Of a DNA stretch of 64,000 nucleotides, positions 51,421-60,162 are shown in pieces (within the stretch, counting starts at the first letter, position 1; each line of letters opens with the position of its first letter). Origin of the DNA: Fusibacter tunisiensis (lineage in GTDB: Bacteria > Bacillota > Clostridia > Peptostreptococcales > Acidaminobacteraceae); NCBI RefSeq assembly GCF_016908355.1, contig NZ_JAFBDT010000001.1, positions 248,001 to 312,000 of the forward strand, in the 5' to 3' direction. Position numbers and translations under genes: made by a program. The notes beneath the pieces are model-generated. The model was not told where the DNA came from. It searched no databases and saw nothing but the letters and a program-made list of their open reading frames with translations.

Positions 51421-53510
51421 AATCTCTCCTCCTTAAATGCTTTGGAATTCTTAAATCCTAAAAAGGCGAAAAACATTAACCCCATTGAAATTACAATCGT
51501 AATTGCTGCGCCAATGGCTTGATATTGATTTTCCATAGTCAATTTATAGATATATGATATTAAGAGGTCTGAACTTCCAGCAAGGTTCCCATATTTAGAT
51601 GGATTAAAAGGACCACCACCATTAAATAGATAAATAATTGAAAAATTGTTAAAGTTAAACGTGTATTGACCTACCAACAATGGCGCTGTCTGAAACAAAA
51701 CAATTGGGAGTGTAATGCGACTCATTTTTTGCCATGCAGTTGCACCATCAATCTGTGCCGCTTCATATAAATCCCCTGGAATCGCTTGTAAAACGCCAGT
51801 TGAAAGTAGAAAAACATAAGAACTGCCCAGCCATGTTTGCAGGAAAATAAGGGCTACACGCGTTAAAAGTGGGTCATTTTTAACCTGAACTCTAAGTCCA
51901 GTTACCCCTTCTAAAATCGTAGTCAGGGCACCATTTGGAGAAAACATAATACTGAAAAACATAATGGTAATAAAGGCCGGTACTGCCCATGGTAATATAT
52001 AGACGACTCTAAAAAATGTTTTACCTTTAATTCTGTCGTTGTTCGCCAAAATAGCCAGTATAAAACCTGTTAGAATTGCCATACTCGTTGCAACAAGAGT
52101 CCAAACAAGTGTCCACGCTAAAATAGACCAAAAGACAGAGCCAGCAAGTCCCTCGCCCAAAGCAATTAACTTGTAATTTGAAATAGACTCCCACCCAAAC
52201 TTCGATTGATTTTTAGGATCCATGCCTGTAAACGAGAGCAAAACAGTTGTTGTAATTGGTACCAAAACAATAAATATAGTGACCAAAAATGCAGGTGCAG
52301 AAACCAAATATGGGAAACTTTCATGTTCAAGTTTACTGGCTGTTTCATACCAATTCTTTGGTCGTATCCCTTTTATTTTTGCTCTTTCTGTTGAAAACAC
52401 ATCTACAAAAGAAATTAGATATAGGGCAATGGAAATCAAGACTAAGAAAATCGCCACAACCCCCTCAATCATAAAAATTAAGGACTTGTCAATTTTCCGC
52501 CCCTCTTGTGCAAGTGAAATCAATCCAGAAATACCATCGCCTTGATAATTCCCGAAACCAAGCGCATATGGAATTGCAATGGCATAAATAAAAACTGTAG
52601 CCAAAGCAAACAACAAAGCTTTGAAATACTGTTTATTGAAAACTTGTCCCAGTCCTGGAAAGGGAATGGTGAGGAATGAAACCAAAGGCAGCGCTTTTTC
52701 AGTTTCATAAGGCACCTTTCGGCGAATATCAGCTAGATTTGACTTAAGTACATTTAACTGAAGTTTTATGCCTTTACTTAATATGTACTTCTTGTTTCGA
52801 ATCAATTCTTTATTTGCCTTTGAATCTATCTCAAAAGCATTTAACGTATTAATTTCTTTTCTTTTTGCTTTTAACTCAACAATACCATTTCGTAAAGCTT
52901 TTTCAGAAATTAGTCCCGTTTTTTTCTTTTCTTGTAGCGCCTGTTTTGCTTCAATGTAATGTTTGTGTTCCTCACGTTTCCGGGTCTTGTATGTTGTCAC
53001 TTGTTCTTGAACCTGGTTACGGACTAGCTTGCTTTTTTCCACTTTTGCAAGGTTAAGCTCAGATACTGTTGTTTCATAAAGCGTTATTATATCTGGCAAT
53101 TGTGAGACTATAATCTGATTTTGCCTATAAGCCAACTCTGCATCATAACTTAAGTCAACATATTTTTTATAAAAATCAACTTTTTCTTGCGCGTCAAATA
53201 AATTGAGCTTAATTTTCTTTAGACGTCCAGGCATATTTGAATCTAAATTTTGCATGTAAGTCTTTTTTTTAGAATTTAAGGTCAAGAGAAAGTTTTTTTC
53301 GTCTTTAATAAACTGTTCAAGTGCAATTATATAAGGATGTTTCTTCTTATTTTGTTTTAATTTTGAAATCTGATGCTTAATCACTTTCTTGCCCTTGGCA
53401 TCAGCACGCTTGTACTGTTCTTCCAAGGTAAAAAGTTCCAATAAATATTTGTTTTTTCGGTCGTACGAATTCCCGATATCATCGTACAAAAAAATTCTAC
53501 TCTTCTCCAA
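51417..53510 (-). CDS. Carbohydrate ABC transporter permease, MalF type, with long N-terminal extension
   Basis: A 697-residue permease, more than twice the size of a typical six-helix MalF-like subunit. Residues 1-270 are predicted cytoplasmic, very rich in Lys, Glu and Gln, and look like long coiled coils. Residues 275-370 carry a TM2/DUF5683-like unit (FPGLGQVFNKQYFKALLFAL) with two or three helices. The ordinary MalF core follows (about 400-697), with the coupling motif DLYEAAQIDGATAWQKMSRITLP. One uninterrupted frame, so a true fusion. It pairs with the MalG-type subunit downstream. Confidence 0.92.
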   Translation of the reverse strand: MEKSRIFLYDDIGNSYDRKNKYLLELFTLEEQYKRADAKGKKVIKHQISKLKQNKKKHPYIIALEQFIKDEKNFLLTLNSKKKTYMQNLDSNMPGRLKKIKLNLFDAQEKVDFYKKYVDLSYDAELAYRQNQIIVSQLPDIITLYETTVSELNLAKVEKSKLVRNQVQEQVTTYKTRKREEHKHYIEAKQALQEKKKTGLISEKALRNGIVELKAKRKEINTLNAFEIDSKANKELIRNKKYILSKGIKLQLNVLKSNLADIRRKVPYETEKALPLVSFLTIPFPGLGQVFNKQYFKALLFALATVFIYAIAIPYALGFGNYQGDGISGLISLAQEGRKIDKSLIFMIEGVVAIFLVLISIALYLISFVDVFSTERAKIKGIRPKNWYETASKLEHESFPYLVSAPAFLVTIFIVLVPITTTVLLSFTGMDPKNQSKFGWESISNYKLIALGEGLAGSVFWSILAWTLVWTLVATSMAILTGFILAILANNDRIKGKTFFRVVYILPWAVPAFITIMFFSIMFSPNGALTTILEGVTGLRVQVKNDPLLTRVALIFLQTWLGSSYVFLLSTGVLQAIPGDLYEAAQIDGATAWQKMSRITLPIVLFQTAPLLVGQYTFNFNNFSIIYLFNGGGPFNPSKYGNLAGSSDLLISYIYKLTMENQYQAIGAAITIVISMGLMFFAFLGFKNSKAFKEERL

Positions 53511-53523
53511 GACATTCCCACCT

Positions 53524-53964
53524 TTACTTTGATTTATGATCTTGAATTACCTGAATCAATGATAACACAGTAATAAGCATAACTGTATATCCAATTAAAA
53601 ATCCATAAAAGAAAACTGAATGATAATTAAAATCCGAAATGCTGTATCCCAAACTTCCTACAATTAAAATTGACCACATAAAGACAAATAAAGAATTAAT
53701 TCGAATTTTCGAATAGGCAAAATAAGTATAAACCCCAAACAGCATTGGGATAATGATTTTTGTAAAATATTGACTCATTTGTGAAGAGACATAAAGGTCA
53801 AATAAATTGCCATCCATATTTTCAATTTGTACGCTCCAAGCATTAAACAAGGAAATATCCTTCACTTTAATTAAAACTTCTAATGAAGCGACCAAGATAA
53901 CCAGAGCCACAGAAAATAAAATACTATAAAGTTGTTTTTTAGGTAATTTGGTATATGAATTCAT
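53524..53964 (-). CDS. Hypothetical four-helix membrane protein in the transporter operon
   Basis: A 146-residue protein with four predicted membrane segments (about 14-32, 67-84, 91-107 and 114-138) and a charged C-terminus. It is translated from its own frame between the binding protein and the MalF-type permease (13 bases before the latter). No family recognised. It may be an accessory transporter subunit. Confidence 0.7.
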   Translation of the reverse strand: MNSYTKLPKKQLYSILFSVALVILVASLEVLIKVKDISLFNAWSVQIENMDGNLFDLYVSSQMSQYFTKIIIPMLFGVYTYFAYSKIRINSLFVFMWSILIVGSLGYSISDFNYHSVFFYGFLIGYTVMLITVLSLIQVIQDHKSK

Positions 53965-53977
53965 AGCCCCTCTTATG

Positions 53978-54013
53978 AAAAATAAAGAGAAGAAGGCTAA
54001 CCCCTCTTCTCTT
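53978..54013 (-). terminator. Intra-operon terminator after the binding protein gene
   Basis: Stem AAGAGAAG / CTTCTCTT extended by GG/CC pairs, then TTTATTTTTC on the minus strand. Such partial terminators let the binding protein be made in excess over the permeases. Confidence 0.7.
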
Positions 54014-54027
54014 AATTACTAAAGTTT

Positions 54028-55389
54028 CTAGAAGTTTAGCATCATAGCTTTAAATGAAGCTTGAACTTCAGCGTAAGCTTCTTCTACAGTTGTAGGTTGA
54101 ACTGCTGACCAAGAAAGCATACCGTTTTTCCAAGTATCCCAAACTGATCCCCACTCTGTAAACAATGGTCGTGCAGGTGCATCTTGATAAGATTCAATAA
54201 CTGCTTCTACAACCAATTTGTCTGTTTCATTCATATCAGAGTTCATGTAAACAGAAGCGTCTACATTCTCCATAATTTTTCCTGTTGCATTAAAGAAATC
54301 AACAGCATACTCTGTGTTCATAATTTCTTCAATCATAGCTGTTGCAAGTGCCATTTGATCGTCATTGCCTTCAACTCTTGCATTAACACCAAGTCCCCAG
54401 CCACCTTTCCAGTGTGCTAAAGGAAGTCCGTTTACAGTAACTTGATTAATTGGAAGGATTTCTAAGTCAGCACCTTCACCTGCAAGATTTGAAAGACTGC
54501 CTGTAGACCATGGGCCTTCAAGTCTTACAACATTGTTGCCACCAGTAGAAAACTCAGTGTCCATGTATCCCCAAGCTGCATCAGCATCCCAAAGACTTGT
54601 TCCAGCTTCATTGTGTGCACTCCAATAGTTGAACAATGCTGTAAAGACGCCTTGTTTTTCAGCTGGAAGATTTGCGAAATCTTCTGTTAAATCAGAATAA
54701 AGTGTTCCATCTTCGTTCATTCCAAGGAATTCGATTTGAGCTGAGTTTGCCACTGCAACACCAAACCATGCATCAAATACTGGAATCAACATACCTTCTT
54801 TATCTAATTCAGTAAATTCAATTGTTTGAGAAAGATCAACACCTGCAGTTTCTGCATTTGCAGAGTTTGCAAAGTTAATCAAAGTCTCAATATTCATTGG
54901 GAATGCCAAGTAATCGCCATTGATGTTAAAGTTGCCACCAAGACCAGCATCATAGTTGTCAAATCCGCCAATATTTGCAGCCATTGTAAGTGCATCAAGA
55001 CTTGCAAGTACTTCGTTTTGAGACAAGCCATAAATTCTATCAGCAGGCAATGCAAATACGTCCGCAACATCTGGATTCGTTACATCTGTTGAATCCAACA
55101 CATCAAGATGGTCAAATGAACCTGTCTCAATAAAGTTAATTGTTGCATTTGGATGTGCTGCTTTTACTCTGTCAGCAGCAGCTTGGTAGTATTCCAACCA
55201 AGATGATTCAACCTGTACTGAAATTGTTGCTTCAATTGACTCAACTTCCGGTGCTTCTGTTTCTTCCGGAGTATTTTCACCTGCACTTGTAGTTGCCTCT
55301 GCAACTGGTGCATCACTTTCGTCACTACCACAAGCTACCATGGCTAACATGAGAACTGCAATCAGTAACAAACTCATAAACTTTTTCAT
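54028..55389 (-). CDS. Carbohydrate-binding lipoprotein of an ABC transporter
   Basis: A 453-residue extracellular solute-binding protein (MalE-like cluster). Signal peptide with lipobox ending MVAC (Cys20), an acidic Glu/Thr/Ala linker (about 21-52) and a two-lobed binding domain (FNINGDYLAFPMNIETLIN; VRLEGPWSTGSLSNL; HWKGGWGLGVN). AGGAGG precedes the start. First gene of the operon. Substrate probably an oligosaccharide such as a maltodextrin, but no glycosidase gene is nearby to confirm it. Confidence 0.92.
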   Translation of the reverse strand: MKKFMSLLLIAVLMLAMVACGSDESDAPVAEATTSAGENTPEETEAPEVESIEATISVQVESSWLEYYQAAADRVKAAHPNATINFIETGSFDHLDVLDSTDVTNPDVADVFALPADRIYGLSQNEVLASLDALTMAANIGGFDNYDAGLGGNFNINGDYLAFPMNIETLINFANSANAETAGVDLSQTIEFTELDKEGMLIPVFDAWFGVAVANSAQIEFLGMNEDGTLYSDLTEDFANLPAEKQGVFTALFNYWSAHNEAGTSLWDADAAWGYMDTEFSTGGNNVVRLEGPWSTGSLSNLAGEGADLEILPINQVTVNGLPLAHWKGGWGLGVNARVEGNDDQMALATAMIEEIMNTEYAVDFFNATGKIMENVDASVYMNSDMNETDKLVVEAVIESYQDAPARPLFTEWGSVWDTWKNGMLSWSAVQPTTVEEAYAEVQASFKAMMLNF

Positions 55390-55472
55390 CTTAAATCCTC
55401 CTACATTTCCCTAAATGTCTATTTCTGCATTTCTGCAGATTGGATTATTTTTCACAGTTGAGCGTGCAAATC

Positions 55473-55488
55473 GTGCACACGTTTGCAC
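55473..55488 (-). promoter_or_regulatory. LacI-type operator O1
   Basis: GTGCAAACGTGTGCAC on the minus strand, palindromic except one pair, about 30 bases downstream of the predicted transcription start of the transporter operon. An additional GTGCA half-site lies at 55464-55468. Confidence 0.6.
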
Positions 55489-55502
55489 ATTCAAATAAAA
55501 AA

Positions 55503-55516
55503 AATAACCGCTTTCA
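55503..55516 (-). promoter_or_regulatory. cre-like site (CcpA)
   Basis: TGAAAGCGGTTATT matches the cre consensus TGWAANCGNTNWCA at all but the last two fixed bases and covers the predicted transcription start. Confidence 0.45.
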
Positions 55517-55521
55517 CGCTT

Positions 55522-55550
55522 ATTATACAACGACAATGTCATAATAGCAA
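55522..55550 (-). promoter_or_regulatory. Promoter of the sugar transporter operon
   Basis: TTGCTA (55550-55545), 17-base spacer, TATAAT (55527-55522). Confidence 0.75.
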
Positions 55551-55590
55551 CATATAATTCACAAATTCATGACATATTTGCATTTAATTT

Positions 55591-55606
55591 ATGCAAACGC
55601 TAGCAC
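55591..55606 (-). promoter_or_regulatory. LacI-type operator O2
   Basis: GTGCTAGCGTTTGCAT on the minus strand shares the GTGC...TTTGCA half-sites of O1. Its centre is 118 bases from that of O1, on the other side of the promoter. Confidence 0.5.
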
Positions 55607-55622
55607 AGTTTCACAACTTGTT

Positions 55623-55654
55623 AAAAAGAGCGACTTGATAAGTCAAGTCGCTCT
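55623..55654 (-). terminator. Terminator of the GHL10-amidase gene
   Basis: A perfect 12-bp stem AGAGCGACTTGA / TCAAGTCGCTCT with a 4-base loop and TTTTT on the minus strand. Confidence 0.88.
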
Positions 55655-55670
55655 AAAAAGGCACTAAAAT

Positions 55671-58553
55671 CTATTTAAAATAGTCAACAATCCCTTGTGC
55701 TAAATGTTGTGCAAACAATTTTCTGTCGCTGGAACGCATCATCCAATCGTAATCATTGGGGTTAGGCATAAATCCAGTCTCAATTAAAATTGAAGGTGCC
55801 CAAGTGCCTCGCATAACATAAAAATTTGCTGTCTTAACTTTTCGATCCGTAAGATCTAATTGACTTGTAATTTGATTTTGCAAAAGTGAAGCAATTGGTT
55901 TGGCAAGTGGGTCTTTATAAAAGATTGAAAACCCTTTAATGTGATTTAAGTTTCGACTGTCATCTATACTGTCGGCATGTATAGATACAAATAAGTCTGG
56001 GCCATATGACTTTGATTGAATCAAGCGGTCTTGCAAGCTCACATACACATCTTCTTCCCGACTTAACATTACAGTTGCACCATAAGATTCCAAAGCCGAT
56101 TTAATGTCAAAGGCTAAATTCAGATTAACCGTTTTTTCCGAAGCAAGTGCACCTGTCAGCCCAATAGCACCATTGTCTTTTCCACCATGCCCTGGATCCA
56201 ACAACACCTTTAGGCCGTCAAGTGGTCTCTCAGTTGAAACCGATTGAAACTTTGAATAGAGCCTTAAAACCAAGTCCCCTTCTTTTTCAAGGACTTCATA
56301 TCCGCCAAATTTATTTGACTCTTTCAAATTAAACGTAACTTCTACTGTATCCATCTTCAAGTTGGTTTCAATTAAATCAACCAAATTGCTTTCAAGATAT
56401 GGTGCTATAGAAACAATCAAAGTTCTCGATAGCGTGAGGACAACTTGGTCTCCATTAAAGGATGCCCCACCAACAGGTAATAACTTTCCATCAATAATGT
56501 AATCCTCATATTTTGAAGTGACTTTATTCGTAACAGATGCAATATTATAAGTACGTTTATAGGTTGGTAAATCAATGCTCACTGCACTCTCTTTTACCCA
56601 GAGACCATTTGAAAACTGATAATAGCCATTTTCTCGGGATAAAATTGGATCTGTCATCCCGCCAATTAAAAGATAATCGGCCCCCCTTGAACTTGATGCA
56701 GTCCTATAACTGTCCGCATAATCTGTAGCGATTGTGCCATAAATTGGTGCACTCTTCATATATAAATCAATTGTTCCGTTTGACTCTAGACTATCCGTTA
56801 TGCCATTCATTGTGAGTTTATAGACAGGCCGGCCCAAATTTTCTATTCTTGGTGTTCCATTAATGTAAGGTAAAACATAATCAACAAAAAACTCTGCTTT
56901 GGTCATGTCATCCTTATAAGACCCCTGTGACCTCTGCATTTCCAAAACAGACCCATTAAAAGAAACTGTCACGTCTGCACCAGCCGGAGCTTTAACGCTT
57001 AATCTTATAGTGTCCCCAGGTTGATAACCCGAGTCCACAAAAGGCCATGCGCTGTCTGTGGCAATCTTAATTTCAGTCATTGGAGATGGTGGCGTCGCAT
57101 CAACGCGTCTTATCTTCTGTGTAATTTTTATTTCTTCTTGTGAAAAAACAAATGTATTCGTGCCCCTGTCTAAAGGTACAAAAACCCCAAAATAACCACT
57201 TTCTGTCCTGTTTTCAACAAGCTGTCCATTCATAAATAATGGCTGATCCGGATCTGATTCCCCTCCAATAAAGTAAGAACTTGATGTTGTCCGAACATCT
57301 CCAAAAGGCCGCCCTATTATAAGTCTTGCTTTTGACGCATCTGACTCTTCAGCACCATAATACTGTCGCATTAATTGGCGAAGCGATCTATTTTTTTCAA
57401 AAAAATCGTACCTGAAAAATAAACTGCCTTCAACTTCAGGAAGGGTTTTATTTAAATTTAACTGCTTTTCAAGTTCTTTAGTGCCAAACCATGGACTACT
57501 TGATGAAGAATTTTCAGCACGATAAGCTGCATGTCCCACAATTAGCTTTACACTGGTATTTTTGACTGCATTTTGCCACCATTTGACCAAAATCTCGTAA
57601 TCTGCAATCTCATAACCAATATGCCAATAAATTTGTGGTGCAATGTAATCAACAATCTCTTTTTCAATCCAATATATGGAATCAGCATAATGACTCTCAT
57701 AAGATTCAAGTCCCATGGTTGCGCTCCCAGTTGGATCTGTTTTAGCGTTTTTCCATATTCCAAAAGGGCTAATACCAAAATCAACAGATGGGTCTATCGA
57801 CTTAATGGATTTATATGTTTTTTCAATTAATTGATTGACATTGTTTCTGCGCCAATCTTCTATGCTTTTAAAGTCTTGTCCATATTGCAAATAGGTAGAC
57901 GCATCGTTAAAATTCTTTTCTGGATAAAAATAGTCATCAAAATGAATGCCATCTACATCATACGTGTTCACAATTTCATTAACCCCTTCTACAATTAAAT
58001 CCATAACTTCTGGAATGCCTGGGTTAAAGTAAAGATTTCCATCAGTATGTGAAACAACCCAAGCTGGATTAAGTCTTGCAGGATGTGTGGATGCTAGAGA
58101 TGCAAAATCATGTGCCTTATCGGCAGATGTTTTTCGCGTAATTCGATAGGGATTAATCCAAGCGTGTAGTTCTATATTCCGTTTATGAGCTTCATCTATC
58201 CAAAATGCAAGTGGATCAAATGCATTGGCCGGTGCAATACCTTGTTGGCCTGTTAGGTATTTTGACCACGGAAATATTTCAGATTTATAAAAGGCATCCG
58301 CACTCGGTCTGACTTGTAGAACAACAGCATTTAGCCCCATAGATTCTACTTGATCTAAGATTCGTATCGCCTCTTGCCTCAGTTCTGCATTTGTCACACC
58401 TGGCTTTGATGGGTAATCCAAATTTAAAACGGTTGCAACCCAAACGCCTGCAAATTCACTTGTAGAATCACCAGAGCCCGCATAGGATTGCATGCTTATT
58501 CCAACACATGCTAAAGTTACAATTAACACCATAAGCGTTATTTTTTTCATCAT
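55671..58553 (-). CDS. Secreted GHL10-type glycoside hydrolase-like protein fused to N-acetylmuramoyl-L-alanine amidase
   Basis: A 960-residue exported protein. Signal peptide (about 1-26, ending SYA-G), then a GHL10/DUF187 TIM-barrel (about 30-370: FAGVWVATVLNLDYPSKPG, LHAWINPYRIT, DVDGIHFDDYFYP), a middle beta-rich region (about 400-760) and a C-terminal Amidase_3 domain (about 775-960) with zinc ligands in LLDPGHGG, SEKTVNLN and VSIHADS and the catalytic glutamate in LIETGFM. It should cut stem peptides from peptidoglycan, while the barrel probably binds or cuts glycan. ATG 58553 is 5 bases from GGAGG. Monocistronic. Confidence 0.92.
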   Translation of the reverse strand: MMKKITLMVLIVTLACVGISMQSYAGSGDSTSEFAGVWVATVLNLDYPSKPGVTNAELRQEAIRILDQVESMGLNAVVLQVRPSADAFYKSEIFPWSKYLTGQQGIAPANAFDPLAFWIDEAHKRNIELHAWINPYRITRKTSADKAHDFASLASTHPARLNPAWVVSHTDGNLYFNPGIPEVMDLIVEGVNEIVNTYDVDGIHFDDYFYPEKNFNDASTYLQYGQDFKSIEDWRRNNVNQLIEKTYKSIKSIDPSVDFGISPFGIWKNAKTDPTGSATMGLESYESHYADSIYWIEKEIVDYIAPQIYWHIGYEIADYEILVKWWQNAVKNTSVKLIVGHAAYRAENSSSSSPWFGTKELEKQLNLNKTLPEVEGSLFFRYDFFEKNRSLRQLMRQYYGAEESDASKARLIIGRPFGDVRTTSSSYFIGGESDPDQPLFMNGQLVENRTESGYFGVFVPLDRGTNTFVFSQEEIKITQKIRRVDATPPSPMTEIKIATDSAWPFVDSGYQPGDTIRLSVKAPAGADVTVSFNGSVLEMQRSQGSYKDDMTKAEFFVDYVLPYINGTPRIENLGRPVYKLTMNGITDSLESNGTIDLYMKSAPIYGTIATDYADSYRTASSSRGADYLLIGGMTDPILSRENGYYQFSNGLWVKESAVSIDLPTYKRTYNIASVTNKVTSKYEDYIIDGKLLPVGGASFNGDQVVLTLSRTLIVSIAPYLESNLVDLIETNLKMDTVEVTFNLKESNKFGGYEVLEKEGDLVLRLYSKFQSVSTERPLDGLKVLLDPGHGGKDNGAIGLTGALASEKTVNLNLAFDIKSALESYGATVMLSREEDVYVSLQDRLIQSKSYGPDLFVSIHADSIDDSRNLNHIKGFSIFYKDPLAKPIASLLQNQITSQLDLTDRKVKTANFYVMRGTWAPSILIETGFMPNPNDYDWMMRSSDRKLFAQHLAQGIVDYFK

Positions 58554-58579
58554 AGCTGCCTCCATATTCCTTTTTTACA

Positions 58580-58608
58580 AGTATACCATTACACCTTCTA
58601 AATGACAG
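58580..58608 (-). promoter_or_regulatory. Promoter of the GHL10-amidase gene
   Basis: CTGTCA (58608-58603), 17-base spacer, TATACT (58585-58580), 27 bases before the start codon. Confidence 0.6.
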
Positions 58609-58645
58609 ACTTTATGCGAATATTTAATTCCACTGTAATGGAGAT

Positions 58646-58674
58646 GAAAAAAACGATGCCGTTAAGACATCGTT
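58646..58674 (-). terminator. Terminator of tRNA-Pro
   Basis: Stem AACGATG / CATCGTT with a 9-base loop and TTTTT on the minus strand, 9 bases after the tRNA 3' end. Confidence 0.78.
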
Positions 58675-58682
58675 CTACGTCA

Positions 58683-58759
58683 TGGTCGGAGTAACAGGAC
58701 TTGAACCTGCGGCCTCATGACCCCCAGTCATGCACTCTACCAAACTGAGCTATACCCCG
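58683..58759 (-). tRNA. tRNA-Pro (anticodon GGG), CCA encoded
   Basis: A 77-base tRNA: acceptor stem CGGGGTA / TACTCCG, anticodon stem CATGA / TCATG around the loop CTGGGGG (anticodon GGG), T-arm GCAGGTTCAAGTCCTGT, discriminator A and encoded CCA. Confidence 0.96.
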
Positions 58760-58762
58760 ATA

Positions 58763-58819
58763 ATTTTCCGGCTAAAATATAGTGTTTCCAATGGTTAGGT
58801 ATTGTTGTCGCCGGAAAAT
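58763..58819. repeat. 10-bp inverted repeat upstream of tRNA-Pro
   Basis: ATTTTCCGGC (58763-58772) and GCCGGAAAAT (58810-58819) flank 37 bases that must hold the tRNA-Pro promoter. No function is evident. Confidence 0.6.
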
Positions 58820-58842
58820 AATTATTCCATCATATAAAGTTT

Positions 58843-58898
58843 AAGTGCATGACTCGGTTCAAGCCCATTAAAGTGCATGACCAAGTCATGTTTTTTTT
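58843..58898 (+). repeat. tRNA-Pro-like direct repeats ending in a terminator-like hairpin
   Basis: AAGTGCATGAC occurs at 58843-58853 and 58871-58881. The second copy continues into CATGAC-CAA-GTCATG (58876-58890) followed by eight T. GTGCATGACT and GGTTCAAG, in that order, also occur in the tRNA-Pro anticodon and T arms, but there on the opposite strand. The first copy can pair with the same GTCATG (CATGACT / AGTCATG), so two hairpins compete. No gene follows on the plus strand. Confidence 0.6.
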
Positions 58899-58936
58899 AT
58901 TATATATCATGGAATAAATAAATTCAATATATTATA

Positions 58937-59143
58937 TTATCGGATAATAAGCCAAATACCTGCCGCACCTACTATTGCTGCAAATACAATGAAAAAAATC
59001 TCTGTCCCTTTTTCACCGAGAACGCGTATAAACAACTTTATTTTTGCCATTTCCCAAATTTTAGTTGGTTTCTTTAGGGCAATATAAACGACAAAAGCCG
59101 CATACACCACCATCAAAATTCCCAATAAAGCCCATCCATTCAT
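58937..59143 (-). CDS. Small membrane protein at the end of the ABC exporter operon
   Basis: A 68-residue protein with two predicted membrane helices (about 5-23 and 47-67) joined by a basic loop containing KKPTKIWEMAKIK. It follows the second ABC-2 permease gene by 11 bases and has AGGAGGT before the start. No family recognised. Confidence 0.65.
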   Translation of the reverse strand: MNGWALLGILMVVYAAFVVYIALKKPTKIWEMAKIKLFIRVLGEKGTEIFFIVFAAIVGAAGIWLIIR

Positions 59144-59154
59144 CTTATACCTCC

Positions 59155-60153
59155 TTAATTCATACCATTCATAATACGTTTACGAAGCCCTAAAAATACA
59201 ATAATAAATGTTCCAAAAATCACCGAACTATGAAGAGCCACATCCCCCCAATTCGCTTCAAGCAATAAAATCTTCTTTATAATCTCATAAGCCCAGTAAA
59301 AAGGCGACCAGTATATAAGATAAATCCATTTTCCTGGCAAATACATGGCCCCAAATACTGAAATTAAAATGGGTACAAAAATGACTTTCATACTGGCTAT
59401 TGCAGATATGGGTTCGTTGTTTGTTATGCCTATTGCAAAACCAATAAGTCCACCAATTAATCCGATAAAAAACACACTGACAACGAGCATACCGTAGTGA
59501 ACGCCATCAAATTTTAAAATCAATACAGCCGCAAGTGCCCCTATAAATGTTAAAGCAAACCCTAAAACCCCCTTACCGGCTATAAACTCCCATCGCTTTG
59601 TTGGCGTTACGTTCATTGCACTGATGGTATTGCTCATTTTTTCTTCAACCAAATTTAAGAGAATTAGCATCCCACCAAGAACTGTGTTCAAAAGAATCAA
59701 AAGATTTGCACCTTCAAGTTTCAATGGGGACACCTCCCAACCAACATTGGAAAATGTTACGTTTATGGCCGATTCCTGTGCGCTATGCGCGAATTGACTT
59801 AAAATCAACCTAGCAACTTCTTGCGTCCCTTCAACTTCATTTCCTTGAGCCAGCAATTGGTATTTACCGTTGTTTTCAATGACACCAAACACATCATCAA
59901 TCTGGCCTACGCGGTCTAAAACATTTTTTTGTGAAGCTTCAAGTTCAACTTGTGCATACGTTTCTAAGTACTGGATATATGCGGGATCTACTGATGCATC
60001 TACTACAAAGTCTACAGAAGTATTTCCTGCACTTGGTATAAATAGACTCAAGACGATTGCAAATAATATTGGTGCAACCGATAAATACAAAATCAGCCAA
60101 TCTCGTGTACCACTTTTTATATCTCTTGAAACAATTGCTAAAATTCGTCTCAT
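59155..60153 (-). CDS. ABC-2 family exporter permease (second subunit)
   Basis: A 332-residue membrane protein with an N-terminal helix (about 20-42), a large extracytoplasmic domain (about 45-165) and five C-terminal helices, the ABC-2 architecture (LLILLNTVLGGMLILLNLVEEKMSNTISAMNVTPTKRWEFI). ATG 60153 has AGGAGG 5 bases upstream. It pairs with the next permease gene to form a heterodimer; substrate unknown. Confidence 0.87.
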   Translation of the reverse strand: MRRILAIVSRDIKSGTRDWLILYLSVAPILFAIVLSLFIPSAGNTSVDFVVDASVDPAYIQYLETYAQVELEASQKNVLDRVGQIDDVFGVIENNGKYQLLAQGNEVEGTQEVARLILSQFAHSAQESAINVTFSNVGWEVSPLKLEGANLLILLNTVLGGMLILLNLVEEKMSNTISAMNVTPTKRWEFIAGKGVLGFALTFIGALAAVLILKFDGVHYGMLVVSVFFIGLIGGLIGFAIGITNNEPISAIASMKVIFVPILISVFGAMYLPGKWIYLIYWSPFYWAYEIIKKILLLEANWGDVALHSSVIFGTFIIVFLGLRKRIMNGMN

Positions 60154-60162
60154 GGCCACCTC

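Noticed and set aside
58843-58890. A second, complete tRNA gene next to tRNA-Pro
   Set aside because: Only anticodon-arm-like and T-arm-like pieces exist; no acceptor stem or D-arm can be drawn.
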